64,000 nucleotides of DNA from assembly GCA_963210315.1 (NCBI GenBank), contig OY723247.1:930001-994000 (forward strand). Reading direction: 5' to 3'. The translations under genes and the position numbers were made by a program. This DNA is from Rhynchopus euleeides (Eukaryota > Euglenozoa > Diplonemea > Diplonemida > Diplonemidae). The notes under the pieces were generated by a model. It was not told where the DNA came from and made no database searches. It saw only the letters and a program-made list of their open reading frames with translations. Shown piece after piece: positions 36,639 to 47,316 of this stretch (within the stretch, counting starts at the first letter, position 1; each line of letters starts with the position of its first letter).

Positions 36639-38869
36639 TCACCCGATCTTCACCTGACGATACCCGCGGTTGACCGGGGGGGCAAGCTTTGCTGCTGGGA
36701 CACAGGCTGCACTGCTGAAGGTACCGGTGTCACGCCGGGTAGTGTTGCGGGGAGGGTCGGGGTGCTGCGGCACAGGGTAGTCCATGAGGCGGACAGAGTA
36801 GCTGGTCGACGCGCTGGTGTATGCGGGGGGGAAGCCGGATGCATTCTGGCCACCCATGTCGCAGGGCATGTCGGGGTCGTTCACCTCATTCTCGGCGCTG
36901 TCAGGCACAGGCACCATCGGCACGGTGGTATACTGATCCCGCAGCTGGAACACGCTGAGGCGAGGGCCTAGGGAGATGCGTCGCTTGTGCCGCTCCATCT
37001 GCTGGTCGAGGCGCATCTGCCACTGCTCCGTGCGCAGCGCGTCGTCAGCCGACTGCGCCTTCGACTTCGGAGCCCGCGACCCCCCCTCGGCCTCGCGCTC
37101 CCTCTCCCGCCGCTCCTCCTTGTCACGGTTCTTCACAGCCTGCGGCGACTTCGGGCGGTACAGCCCCCTGCGCAGCGCCTCCTCCTTCTCCTGGCGCTCC
37201 CGCTGCTTCTCGCGCTCCTTCCGAGACTCCTGCTCCCGCTGCACAGTTGCCACTGTGCTCGTGGGGGCGTTGACCTCCTTGGCGCCTTCGATGAACTGTT
37301 CGTACAGCCGCTGCAGGTGGTGTGGGATGGGGGAGGGAGGGGCACAGTGGTGTAGCATTGCCAGAGGGTGCATTTTTGGCATCCTATTCAGTTGTCGTTT
37401 TGGTTGCATACCTGGCGCGCGGTGTCGGTGCTGGGGTACGCTCGCCGGAAGTTGACGAGCAGCGAATCCTCCTCGGCGCGCTTCTTCCTCACAAACTCCT
37501 CTTGGCGGCGCTTCTCCGCCTCCATCTCCTGCCCCTCCAGCTCGCGCAGCTCCGAATCGTCCCCGCCGCACTTCTTGATGGCAGCCCTGCGTGCCTGCGC
37601 CTCCATGCGCCGTTTGAACTCCTCCTTCTCACGCTCACGCTCGCGCTGGCGGTCATCGCACTTGAGGTTGAGAATGCGCACCACCTCGCCCACAAGCCCG
37701 CTCTTGATACGGTCATCCAGTGGTGTGTAGCAGGCAAAGGAGGGGCTGTGGTTGACCTCCAGCAACCACGGTTTGAGTGTTTGGTCGAGGAGCAGATCGA
37801 ATCCGAGGATCTCAAAGCAGGTGTACCCGTCGTTGTTGTGTGGGAAGCACGATGTGTAGACGTGTGACAGGATCGGCTGTGCCGCCAGCAGCGTCTTCAC
37901 CACCACCTTGTCGATGCGGGACCACACCTTCGCCGGATCGTGCCCCTGGCTGGCGAGCCACTTGTCGAGAAACACAAAATCCCTCTTGTGCCCCACATCC
38001 CCGTTATCCGCATTCTCGTTGAACACAAACTTGTCGCTCTGCTTGTTAATCGCGTAGTTCGTGAGGTGCATCGTCAGGTCGTCGGTGTTCTCCTCTGAAG
38101 GCTTCTGATAGTCAACCGTACACAGCCGCACGAGACCTTGGTTGAAGAGGAAAATACTCGGCGTCTTCATCGACGTCACCAGGCAGTACACCCGGATATC
38201 AAACTTCTTATCCTCAATCAGCAGCGGACGGCTGATATACTCCTGCACCACCGCATCCTCCAGGTCCTCTGCGATGTCCTGCGGGTCCTGCGTCAGAAAG
38301 ATCCCCTTCCCCTGGCACCCGGCAGAGGGCTTCACGATGAACGTCTTCTTCTGCGTCAGGCTTTGGCAGTACTTCTTGAAGACAGACCGCTCAGACTTGA
38401 GAGACCAGGTGCGCGGAGAGAAGGAGAAGTGCTGCGGGAAAGGCTTCCGCATTTTCGACAGCGTGTTTGACAGCTGCACCTTCCTCGCAATGGTGTGCAT
38501 GGAGGGGAAGTGGTTGATCCGCTGCCAGTTCTGGAGCCGCATGACCCGGAAGATCGCCACGCTTGTGTCTGTCCAGAACAGGTTAAACTCGCCCTTCTCC
38601 CCATCCTCATTCTGATCCTCTATCCACTCGAGGTCCGACGCCACCTTCCTCACACAGTCGTATTTACAGAAGGTGCTGTTGATTATCACCTTCCGCTTCT
38701 TTCTCTTCTTCCGCCGTTTCGCCCCGTCACCCTCCCCCTCCCTCTCAGACTTCACATGGCGGGGGACCCGCTTCGCACACGGGCTGCACAACGGGCTCTC
38801 CCCCGCATACTCCCCTTGGAACCGCTCCGCCGGGGTGGTCGACGTCTCCTCCCCCGGCTCGCAGGGCAT
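36639..38869 (-). CDS. tubulin-tyrosine-ligase-like (TTLL) protein
   Basis: Two exons (38869-37412 and 37310-36639; donor gtatgc, acceptor ctgcag, phase 0) give 709 residues. The TTL ATP-grasp domain spans about 70-420: KPSAGCQGKGIFL (from residue 180), then DKKFDIRVYCLVT, HLTNYAINK, and FEILGFDLLLDQ followed by WLLEVNHSPSF with the metal-binding Glu and Asn. TTLLs add glutamate, glycine or tyrosine to tubulin tails, acting on axonemes and stable microtubules. After the domain comes a long charged, Arg/Glu-rich helical region (coiled coil) and a Pro-rich tail, similar to TTLL polyglutamylases. The N-terminus is low complexity (KRRKKRKKRK). The ATG at 38869 is the first good one in frame; a longer start or extra 5' exon is possible. 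Which amino acid is ligated cannot be decided. Confidence 0.93.
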
Positions 38870-39311
38870 CTCTGCTCTGCCGCTGCCGCGTGCCCCAGCC
38901 TCGCTCTCGCCCGCCACCGCACCCGCCGCCACCTCAGGGGGAGGGTGGGTGCAGCAGCCCCGATCACCCCCTCCCCTTCGGCCCCGACGCGGGCTGCACG
39001 GGGAACGGCCCCTCTTGTCAGAAAGGGAAGATGAGGAGGAGGAGTGGGTGTGTGTAAAAAGGGGGAGGAGGCCTGGTGTTTCCCTCCAGTGCCGGTCACT
39101 CCGCTCTGTGGTGGTGGTGGTGGTGGTGTCGTGGCCGCGGAGAGATAGCTGTTGGTTTTATGCGACGCGACACACGTATGCGTTTGCAAGGGGGGGTGTC
39201 AGGAGTGACACGCGGAGAGGGGAGGGAGGGGGAGGGGGGGCCTCGGCCCTGCAGCGCGACTTTTTTTTAACTATCCGTGATGGTCTCGACGAAGTAGAGC
39301 GAGCCTAGGGC
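38870..39311. other. intergenic between TTLL and P2 genes
   Basis: The stretch is G-rich with a GGT-type microsatellite near 39108-39127. The TTLL frame stays open for some distance upstream of its ATG, so part may be 5' coding or UTR. Confidence 0.4.
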
Positions 39312-39841
39312 TTAGTCGAACAGACCGAAGTCACCCATGTCCTCGTCGGACTCCTCCACCGGCTGTGAGGGTGTGTGTGTGGTGTGGCAGTGTGTTGGCA
39401 AACATGTGGGGGTATGGCGCAGCAGTGTAAGTTATATCGACAAAGAGTTCGCAGCTTGTTTGGGCATAAAAAAACGCGTGTGATGTATGGCGGAAATAGG
39501 CCAAGGCGTGGTGCAGCGCATCAAGTGAAATGAACACAGGCACAGTGTGAACAAGGATTGCATACCGCGGGGGCCGCGGCCTTCGCCTCAGCCGCAGGGG
39601 CGGCGGCGCCCGCCGCCGGGGCGGCGGCAGCGCCACCACCACCACCGCCGCAGCTCGCCAGCTTCGTCTTGCCCTCCTCGATGATGGCGTCGATGTCCTT
39701 GCCCTCCAGCTGGCTGAACAGCTCCGTCACGCGAGCATCGTCGACCTCACCGCCCACAGCCGTGATGACGGCCTTGACGTCCTTCTCCGTCGGGGCGTCG
39801 TTCGACAGCTTCGCCAGCAGGTAGGCCGCAATGTAGCGCAT
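39312..39841 (-). CDS. RPLP2: 60S acidic ribosomal protein P2, copy 1
   Basis: Two exons (39841-39566 and 39362-39312) encode 108 residues. The protein starts MRYIAAYLLAKLSND, the P2 dimerisation domain, has the KDIDAIIEEGKTKLAS helix, an Ala/Gly hinge, and ends EESDEDMGDFGLFD, the conserved stalk tail that recruits elongation factors and is shared by all P-proteins. The intron (203 nt, gtatgc...cag, phase 0) lies in the hinge. The start context is CAAAATG. It forms the ribosomal lateral stalk with P0 and P1. A second gene with identical first-exon protein lies just upstream. A large ribosome-stalk family is expected in eukaryotes, but a tandem P2 pair is notable. Confidence 0.96.
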
Positions 39842-40448
39842 TTTGTCGGGTGTAGGTTGACGACACGGGGCTGGCAGAGGAGATTGTGTGTTTGAGACAA
39901 GTGTTTGAGCACCCCCCGGCTGGAGCACTGCTCACGCCAGCTCAGTGAAATGTGTGCATCATCAGTGGGTGGGGGGATCCAGGGGCAGCCACACACCCTC
40001 CCCCCCTCGGTTTTCGCCGAGGTACTTTGCGTGGTTTTTTTTCATAGTCCAACCTCCCACTCCTTCTTTTATCCAACTCTTTCTTGTTTGTTGTTGAGAG
40101 GCCCTCAGAACGGGGTTGGGCCCCGGAGACCCCGTCCTGTTTTGATGGGTTTTGTCCTTCGCCCCCCCACACGTGCCTCAAGTGGGCGTTTTGCACATAG
40201 GAGCGCAGGCCACGGGGCAGTTTCGTGCAGAAGAACCAAAGGCACTCCCTTCGCTACAGTATATCTGTCGATCTATTTTGGGTGCCCCGGCTATAAAATG
40301 ATGATTCAGAGCAGTGCACATCAACACGGATAGCTGTGAGACGCGCTGCTGCCTGAAGATGCCGGACGGAAGGACATGTGGCGAGGGGCAGTCGGAAACA
40401 CTCGCAGGGCCGACTCACGCGGGGGTCAGGCACTCAGAAGCCTAGGGC
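39842..40448. other. spacer between the two P2 genes
   Basis: Not similar to the sequence upstream of the second P2 gene. The stretch presumably contains the promoter of copy 1 and the 3' UTR of copy 2. No gene is seen. Confidence 0.45.
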
Positions 40449-41112
40449 TTAGTCGAACAGACCGAAGTCACCCATGTCCTCGTCGGACTCCTCCACCGGC
40501 TGTGAGGGTGTGTGTGGTGTAGCAGTGGAAGCACGGGGGTGTTGGCACAAACGTGTCGGAGGGCATGGTGCAGCAGTGTAAGTTGTATCGGCATGCTTTC
40601 TTGGAATGGGAGGAACATTCAAGCAGTGTAGAGGTTGTTTGTGTGTCGGGTTGCCAGCCGGGTCATGGCAGGGTATAGAGTAAACGGCGTGACAGAGCCA
40701 GCAAGCCTAACAACACCCCTTGCAGGGCCCCCTGACCCAAGGCAGGGTGTAGTGCACCCCCCAAGTGAACAAAGACACGCCCGCATGTGACGGGGGGGAG
40801 CAACGCAGAGGCACAGTGTGAACAAGGATTGCATACCGCGGGGGCCGCGGCCTTCGCCTCAGCCGCAGGGGCAGCGGCGCCCGCCGCCGGGGCGGCGGCG
40901 GCACCGCCACCACCACCACCGCAGCTCGCCAGCTTCGTCTTGCCCTCCTCGATGATGGCGTCGATGTCCTTGCCCTCCAGCTGGCTGAACAGCTCCGTCA
41001 CGCGAGCATCGTCGACCTCACCGCCCACAGCCGTGATGACGGCCTTGACGTCCTTCTCCGTCGGGGCGTCGTTCGACAGCTTCGCCAGCAGGTAGGCCGC
41101 AATGTAGCGCAT
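40449..41112 (-). CDS. RPLP2: 60S acidic ribosomal protein P2, copy 2
   Basis: Two exons (41112-40837 and 40499-40449) encode the same 108-residue P2 protein as copy 1, with a few silent differences in the Ala/Gly hinge. The intron is longer (337 nt) and its middle is unrelated to that of copy 1, but the first roughly 35 nt and the last roughly 15 nt, next to the exons, are conserved between the copies. The start context is again CAAAATG. Function is the ribosomal stalk. The pattern of conserved exons and divergent intron centres and flanks suggests an old tandem duplication homogenised by gene conversion. Confidence 0.96.
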
Positions 41113-41565
41113 TTTGAATCAACAAATATACTCTGGTGCCTGGACAGGACAGGGAGGTGATCAGGCTATCCCAACAAAATAACAGCTGAAACACGTACAT
41201 ACATGATTCTTGCCAGGTATAAGTATAAGGATTTTCAGGATTTTCACAATTTTTTTTCTTGGTGGTTCAGGCCCAAATGGTGTGAACAAATAATGTTTCC
41301 GGAGGAAAAAAAATACCATGGCGTGAGCCACGGATCCCAATGATGCAAATAAACGCATTTTCGGGAGGAGGAAAAAATGGTCCAAAAATGGGGCCCGGGC
41401 GGGCCAGCCGGGGCCTGGCCCATGTCCTCAGTGTCTGTCATTCAACATCTGGCTTTGACGCGGCAATCCAGCCTGCACTGACGAGCCTTGGCGCCCTCGA
41501 ACCCTTGGGCACGATTCACTCAACTTCAACTTCAGGAAGATGGACTGTGCCCCACAAGGAACAGA
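41113..41565. other. repeat-rich spacer, no gene
   Basis: The stretch follows upstream of P2 copy 2 and opens the first TE island. It has AT-rich and G-rich patches and no coding frame I can support. Confidence 0.4.
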
Positions 41566-41794
41566 TGTTCACTACCGTGGCCTCCGGCGGCTGGGGGGCG
41601 GAGCCCCCCAGACCCCCTTGTGACGGATACCTGTCGACCAAGCCCTTTGGGGTCACATCGGGTCATGAAATTCAGAGACCGCCCTCAGGAGGACGCACCC
41701 GACTCCCACAGAATCTGTGCCCCACAAAGAACAGACGTTCACTACCGTGGCCTCCGGCGGCTGGGGGGCTCCGCCCCCCAGACCCCCCCTGTGG
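41566..41794 (+). repeat. hairpin-repeat pair (two units, 170 bp apart)
   Basis: Two copies of ACTACCGTGGCCTCCGGCGG followed by a GC hairpin of the type GGGGGGCTCCGCCCCCC begin at 41566 and 41736. The spacer ends in GAGGACGCA...CACAGAATCTG, also found between the paired units at 47.9, 55.6 and 58.0 kb. Translating the motif gives spurious frames; it is not coding. Confidence 0.85.
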
Positions 41795-42035
41795 ACCTCT
41801 TTGCATTCTCTGGAGCACCTCTAAGGGTGCACCGCCGTCTCCCAACTGCATATTCCCGCGATTTCTTCTGTACAGGGTCTGATATATGATGGACTCATCT
41901 GTGGGACACGTCCGGGGGCACCGTGGATTCCAATGTCCCGAAACATGCCGTTTTCGGGGTTTTCCGGGTCACCTGCGGTGCGCACGGCCCAAAAAATGGG
42001 GTGAAACAGGTCACGAAAATCAAGAAAAAACTTGG

Positions 42036-43190
42036 TATAATGGTGTTGCTGAAAGGCCCAAATTGCGTAGTTCGTGCGTAGTTTTGCGTAGTTTGTGCGT
42101 ACATTGTGCATAAGCAATAATGCCACTTTTTTATTCTCTCCTGTGGGAAACACGCTACCTCCAATACAGAGCCCAGACTGCACCAACACTACCACCGGCC
42201 TCGTCCCAGACCTTGTGGTGCCCATTTCCTGATGTAGGGGGCCTCCATGTATCCCAAATATCCACCCAGGCCCTCTGGTTTGCAGGAAGTCATCCTTCTG
42301 ACTGCTGCGGAAGGACCTGTCTCTGGAGGCCCTAGGAGCCTGGCTCGAGACTCACCAAACTAGGTTGTCCGAAGTCTCGAACGTCGGAAGACACATCAGT
42401 CAGCCCTCGCCCAGCTGCAGCGTTTGTTTGTCTGTACCTGGGACCAACAGATGACAACGCACCCTCAAGACAAGCCATAGAATGGGCTTACTTGACAGTG
42501 GCTGAAGGCTAAGGACACTGCCTGCGAAACCCCTTATCACTACAGAGCCGAGATTGTCCCAAAACGCCCCCTAAAGGAGCCCCCTACTCGGGTGTTGCAA
42601 AACCCTGTTCCTTTGACTATTTGGAATCTGTGCGGATCGTAGTGGGGTCATTTCTGTGGTCGAGCTGTCAAGCTTCGTCCGTGAAACGTGGGTCTGGCCC
42701 AGGGGCTGGTCATAGGATGTGACTGAGAGGCAACCACACCAGCCCACCCAGCGGGACCCCCTCCTTGGGTGTTCCAAAAACCCGTTATTTGGAACGTTTG
42801 GGATCTGTGCGGATCGCAGTGGGGTCGTTTTGGCCCTGGGGTGTCCATTTACACCTCTTACTGGGAACACCAATTGGGTGAAACCACCCCCCCCCTCATA
42901 CCCCCCTACCCCCCGAGTACTCGGGGGGTAGGGGGGCCTGTGGAGGGCACACATTGTGATTTTCCGGCAAACAAACCCGTTTCTTTGCACGATACAGGTG
43001 ATTCAGAGTGGTCCCTGACTGGGATTCGAAAATTTTCGGCATTTTTTCAGCCTTTTTGAGCTAATTACTGGTCCCGCCCCAGTACAAAATAAAAAAGTGA
43101 CATTACGAGGCCATATTGCGTAGTTCGTGCGTACTTGTGCGTAGTTCGTGCGCACATCATGCGAAGCACTTTCAGCAACACCATATTATA
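42036..43190. mobile_element. 1.15-kb segment with inverted ends
   Basis: TATAATGGTGTTGCTGAAAG at 42036-42055 is repeated in inverted form at 43169-43190 with a 2-bp insertion. Just inside each end is a direct repeat of TTGCGTAGTTCGTGCGTA. The interior contains a tandem duplication (42590-42665 and 42764-42840, sharing ATCTGTGCGGATCG) and a perfect palindrome. No coding frame is credible. A non-autonomous DNA element is the simplest reading. Confidence 0.6.
42901..42936. repeat. 36-bp perfect palindrome
   Basis: Every base is self-complementary about the centre GAGTACTC, with arms of C runs separated by TA on one side and G runs on the other. It could extrude as a cruciform or form a stable RNA hairpin. 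It lies inside the 1.15-kb inverted-repeat segment. Confidence 0.9.
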
Positions 43191-44320
43191 AGTATCGCGT
43201 TTTTGGCCGTTTTTGGTCGGAATAAGCGGCATGTATGAACACGTAATTGCGCAGAGCAAATCAAGGGGAGGGCGCCATCTAGAGGCGAGGGGGAGGGGGG
43301 GGGCGGTCCTTCAGGATAGTATTATACCTTCAACCTCTGTCGTCTCCCCACCACCGTTGGCAGGGTCGGGTGGCCCCACCCACCCCCCACAGACCCCCGC
43401 CGAAGCAGGGGGGGATGTGGGGACTCTCGAGGCAACACCATCCAGGAGCAACAACTCCAGCAACAAACCCTTCCCTGTGGTTTCTTCTTTGTTTCCTCTG
43501 CGTTTCTGCATTATTGCAGAAAAACGGGCCGAGCACACAGCCCAGGCAGCTGCGCAACACGCCCCCTCTGCCCGACTCCACCAGAAGAGCAAAAGACATT
43601 TTCCACGGTGCCAAAACAAGAGGGGCGGCGGGGTGTGGTGGATGAATCGATTGATGCGATCTCCAAAAAAAATATCGTTGGCAGAACACATGCACTGTTC
43701 ATCCGTTGGATCACTGACGACGTGATGTGGAGAGGCCAAGCCTCCACACCACATTCCCGTGACTGTGCAGGGGAGGGGGGGATCCCGAGGCTCGGACCGG
43801 CGCTCGCATGCATCATATTCTGTTGTTTTTGCACACGCCATACTTTCTCTGAGGACAAACAAGTTGAGAATAGATCGTGGATTTCTTCTTCTGGAAACCC
43901 CCGCCGGTTTGACTGCGCGCTGAAAAATTGTGCACGGGGGTTTGTAGGCTAGTCTGTAGGGGGGGGGGGGAGGGCTTGAGAGGAACAACAAAAACAAGTC
44001 GAGGGGATATCCTCCTCCACCAGCATCGCCGAGGGGGGGGTGGTGAGCATTCTGTGGGATGGGGGTTTTACCCGCTACAAAAGGATGGTGGATATCGCAG
44101 ACACCAATGCAACAACACACACACAGCGTATGAAGGCAGGGCAACGGTGCCTACAGAACTGACATAGCGTTCGATATAGCCGCGTGGCCTGTGGCTCGCC
44201 CCAGTGGGGAGGGGGGATCTAGCGTTTCCTAGCCACAAGGCGAGTGGGATTTTAACTTATTCGCAGAGGGATTCTTTACAGAGTTCTTTCGTTTGTTGTT
44301 TTCTTTTTTGCTTCACACAC
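43191..44320. other. TE-island spacer, no supported gene
   Basis: Frames of up to 277 codons exist on the minus strand, but they are Pro/Cys/Gly-rich and run through poly-C translation without any domain. I treat them as spurious. Confidence 0.4.
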
Positions 44321-45163
44321 ATGGTTATACAAATATATTGTCAGTATTGAAATATGGGTTTTATATTGGATATATTCTTCTTGTTTTATTATTGCAGTGA
44401 CACCATTTTGCAAAATGGTCTAACATATTGTCAAAATATGGTAAATATATGGACCAAAATGTAAAATGTATGGGGTTTTACATGTTGCAATAATGCACAA
44501 TATATTGCAATATTGGGGGTCTTCGCTCCATCCGCCAAAAAAAAACCGGAAAAACCCCGTGAAAAAGTCGGAAAAAAAGAGTGTGGGGAGTTGGGTCCAG
44601 TTTAGCAAAGTGAGCTTATTTTTCGAAATTTGAAAAATTGGGGACACCAAAAGTCCCCAGAAAAATCTTCGACTTGGCCCGCAGAGTGATTTTTTTTGGT
44701 GAAAAACGATTTCAAAAGTTGTCCAACAGTTGCTGTACAAGACGGCACACCGTTCTCTGCGCATGGGCTGCTGCACGTGAATCATTTGGATGTCCGAGGG
44801 GCTATCGGAACGAGGAGGGCCACGAGCCTGAACTACCCGCCAGCAGTGATCCCGTGCCAGGGCTGGCAGGGGGCCGCGGCCCCACCTCCCTTTTTCTGTA
44901 ATTCTTTGGGAGGGTGGGCCGCCAGGGGTGGCATGGCCCTACCCTCGGCCCTACCTCTCGGGTCAGATTTTGGGGCTTTTGGGTTCGGCCTTGTGGCCGA
45001 GTTTTCATGCGCCGCAGCGTATGAAAACCCAACGGCATGCTGGGGGCTTGATGGTGTTCATCGAAGCGCCCCTCATCATGTCCCAAGCGAAGGACCATCT
45101 CCGCCTGGAATGTGCAACAGCACCAACCGGTGTGGGGACTCGCCTTCGAAGACTTTCAGGATG

Positions 45164-45213
45164 CTCACTACCGTGGCCTCCGGCGGCTGGGGGGCTCCGC
45201 CCCCCAGACCCCC
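45164..45213 (+). repeat. hairpin-repeat, single unit
   Basis: One copy of the ACTACCGTGGCCTCCGGCGG plus GC-hairpin motif, followed by the conserved ACCAAGTCCTTGCG segment. No partner unit lies within 200 bp. Confidence 0.8.
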
Positions 45214-45392
45214 TGTAGGCTGTCTCGCGACCAAGTCCTTGCGTGTATGGGATTGATCATCGCACACCATCCACAAAGCGATGCAAGCCATGAGATTTGC
45301 TGCCGTTCCTGAACACTAGCTGGCAAAGTTTCTCGGGATTGCAGTTTTGCAAGTACTCAAAGGCAATCCAAGATCCCCTGGATTCCTGATTT

Positions 45393-46013
45393 TTGATCCA
45401 GCAGGCGACGACCAAAGGCAGCAACATCCGGTGCCTCTCGAATTGGGGGAAAATGTTCTGTGGCCGTGTATTCGATCCTGTTTGCATCATACCACGGGAA
45501 GTCGGGGCGGGGTTGGGCTGCACCTTTTTTCTCGCGAGCTCGGCCCACCCTGTGCCCTACCTCTTTTTTGGTTTGCCCGACCCCCAGCGAGATCACTGGC
45601 AGCCAGACCATGTTCAACATAAACAGCAGACAAGAGAGCAGAATGGAGTGCGGGGCAGCTGCCGTGTTCCCATAAAAACATCGCACCTCTGGCGCTGCCT
45701 GCACGAAAGGGACGGGTAACCTGCAGGTCACCCACAGCAGCCTACTGCCTACGTTTTATACAAGATCGGCGCCGACGACACGAAAGACTGTTCGATCTGC
45801 GGCGCAACAAGAATCTCCGGTGGGAACAGAACTGAGCGGCAACAGGATGCAATGCAGGCCCACCTCCGTTGCCCTGCGGCAAGAGCAGTCACATCGATTT
45901 CGTTAACAGGGCCTGCTCACTGGTGTGTGACCACAGCAGATGGTGAGCTGCCCCACGGCAGAACACCTGGGACGGGGGATGGCTGCGACTGGGCATTACC
46001 AAACTCGTCATGA
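45393..46013 (+). pseudogene. TE-derived zinc-motif protein remnant
   Basis: A plus-strand frame from the ATG at 45393 is interrupted by one TAA (45717-45719) and then stays open in the same frame to 46013. After the stop it encodes DCSICGATR followed 17 residues later by AHLRCP, a CxxC...HxxC arrangement like small zinc fingers at the ends of transposon proteins. Without an ATG the second half would not be expressed alone. No family name is safe. It sits inside the 5.6-kb inverted-repeat unit. Confidence 0.4.
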
Positions 46014-46786
46014 TGTAGGACTGCGGACAATTGGTCACCGAGAGCAAGTATGGCTCCCGCTCAGCTCTCACTGAAGCTGAACCAGATGCAAGTGGTGGGG
46101 GGAGGAGGGGATCCCAGGGGAGGACACACCGGTCGGCAACCCACGAGGACTGGCCCGTCCCAGTCAACAGAAGAACAAAGCAGGAACACCGACGCACCTA
46201 AACGTCATACTGAAGTGTGGGAGGACGAGGCGAGCACAAAAGGGCGTCGGCTACCGCACGCCCTTTGAGCGCAGCCGACGACGACCGAACCGGCCCCCGG
46301 CCGGGAGGTGCGTGTGGCGTGGGGGGCGAAGCCCCCCGGAAAAAAATTTGGGGTTTTTTGGCCTATTTTTGGCCATTTTCCGCTGCATTTGTTTGATTTT
46401 GGGTCGGGAAAGGTATGGCCAGGAAGTGGGAAAAATTGGGGAAAAAGTCGGAAATTTTCAGGTTTGCCCATATAAACCATGGGTCACAGATTCCGATTTT
46501 TGGGTCAGACTCCAAGTTTGACACAAGGGAAAATACACGGTGGACTCCAGCGGGGGTAGGGTAACCCTTTTCGGGAGTCTCAACTAGGGGGAGTCCAACT
46601 CCCGCTAGCGGGAGTATAGACTCCCGCTAGCGGGAGTCTGACTCCCCCTAGCGGGAGTCTTTTCACCTATTTTCACTCATTTTTCCCATGATACCTATGC
46701 AATGTGGCACTCGTCACTGAAGTACAGCCACACCAAACGAAACGGACGTTTCCACCCATCCCAGCTCGCAGACCTGATTCACAAAA

Positions 46787-47167
46787 ATGGGGAAGACGAC
46801 AACGAAGCCGGCAGCGAAGCCGGCGGCAAAGTCGATTAAGAAGAAGAAGAGCGCAGAGAGTCCCGAGGCTGCGGAGGCGACGAACATTGTGCATGATTTT
46901 TGCACGGCCTTCCCTGTTAAAAAAGGGGGCAGTGTGCTGACACTGGGATCCATTAGAAGGCTCCTAGCAACGGTGTTGAGCAAGGAGCTCCACCAGCACA
47001 GCACCCAGGTGGCCAACGCAATCATCGCCATGTCTTCCCTGACATGGATAAGTTCGCTGTCAGGGAAGTCGCAACGATGCGGAAGGAGGGCGCTCTCCGT
47101 CATATACAAGGTGGAGGCGAAGTATGGCAAGGTGCAGGATACAAACGTGTCGTCGGGGGCAGCCTGA
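46787..47167 (+). CDS. basic-tailed protein with H2B-like histone-fold segment (copy A)
   Basis: The frame encodes 126 residues. The first 25 are Lys/Ala/Pro-rich (KPAAKPAAKSIKKKK), like a histone tail. Residues about 33-71 align with the end of the H2B fold: VHDFCTAF with VNDIFERI; SVLTLGSI with STITSREI (S, T and I in register); and LSKELHQH with LPGELAKH (L, E, L and H in register). The first helix of H2B is missing and the middle helix is short. After residue 85 the sequence is unlike histones and a hairpin (CCCTGACA/TGTCAGGG, 47037-47064) coincides with the change. The same protein is encoded in copy B. It may package or target element DNA, but that is speculation; chance similarity is possible. 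Confidence 0.5.
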   Translation: MGKTTTKPAAKPAAKSIKKKKSAESPEAAEATNIVHDFCTAFPVKKGGSVLTLGSIRRLLATVLSKELHQHSTQVANAIIAMSSLTWISSLSGKSQRCGRRALSVIYKVEAKYGKVQDTNVSSGAA

Positions 47168-47316
47168 AGCCGCGAATGATCGCGACACGGGCGAACGGCT
47201 TGGCACCGTGGGTCTGGATAGATGCTGGAGTTCGGCCGGGTGAAACCGGAAGTCGCAGCAAACTTTGCCCCCCCAGATTTCTTCCTCAAACCCACCCGTG
47301 GGCTGATCCGGCCTTG

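Noticed and set aside
43311-44144. 277-codon minus-strand frame
   Set aside because: Cys/Pro/Gly-rich, runs through poly-C DNA, lacks domains and splice logic.
46591-46655. CRISPR-like regularly spaced repeats
   Set aside because: The units are palindromic subterminal repeats of a eukaryotic transposon with no unique spacers of constant length.
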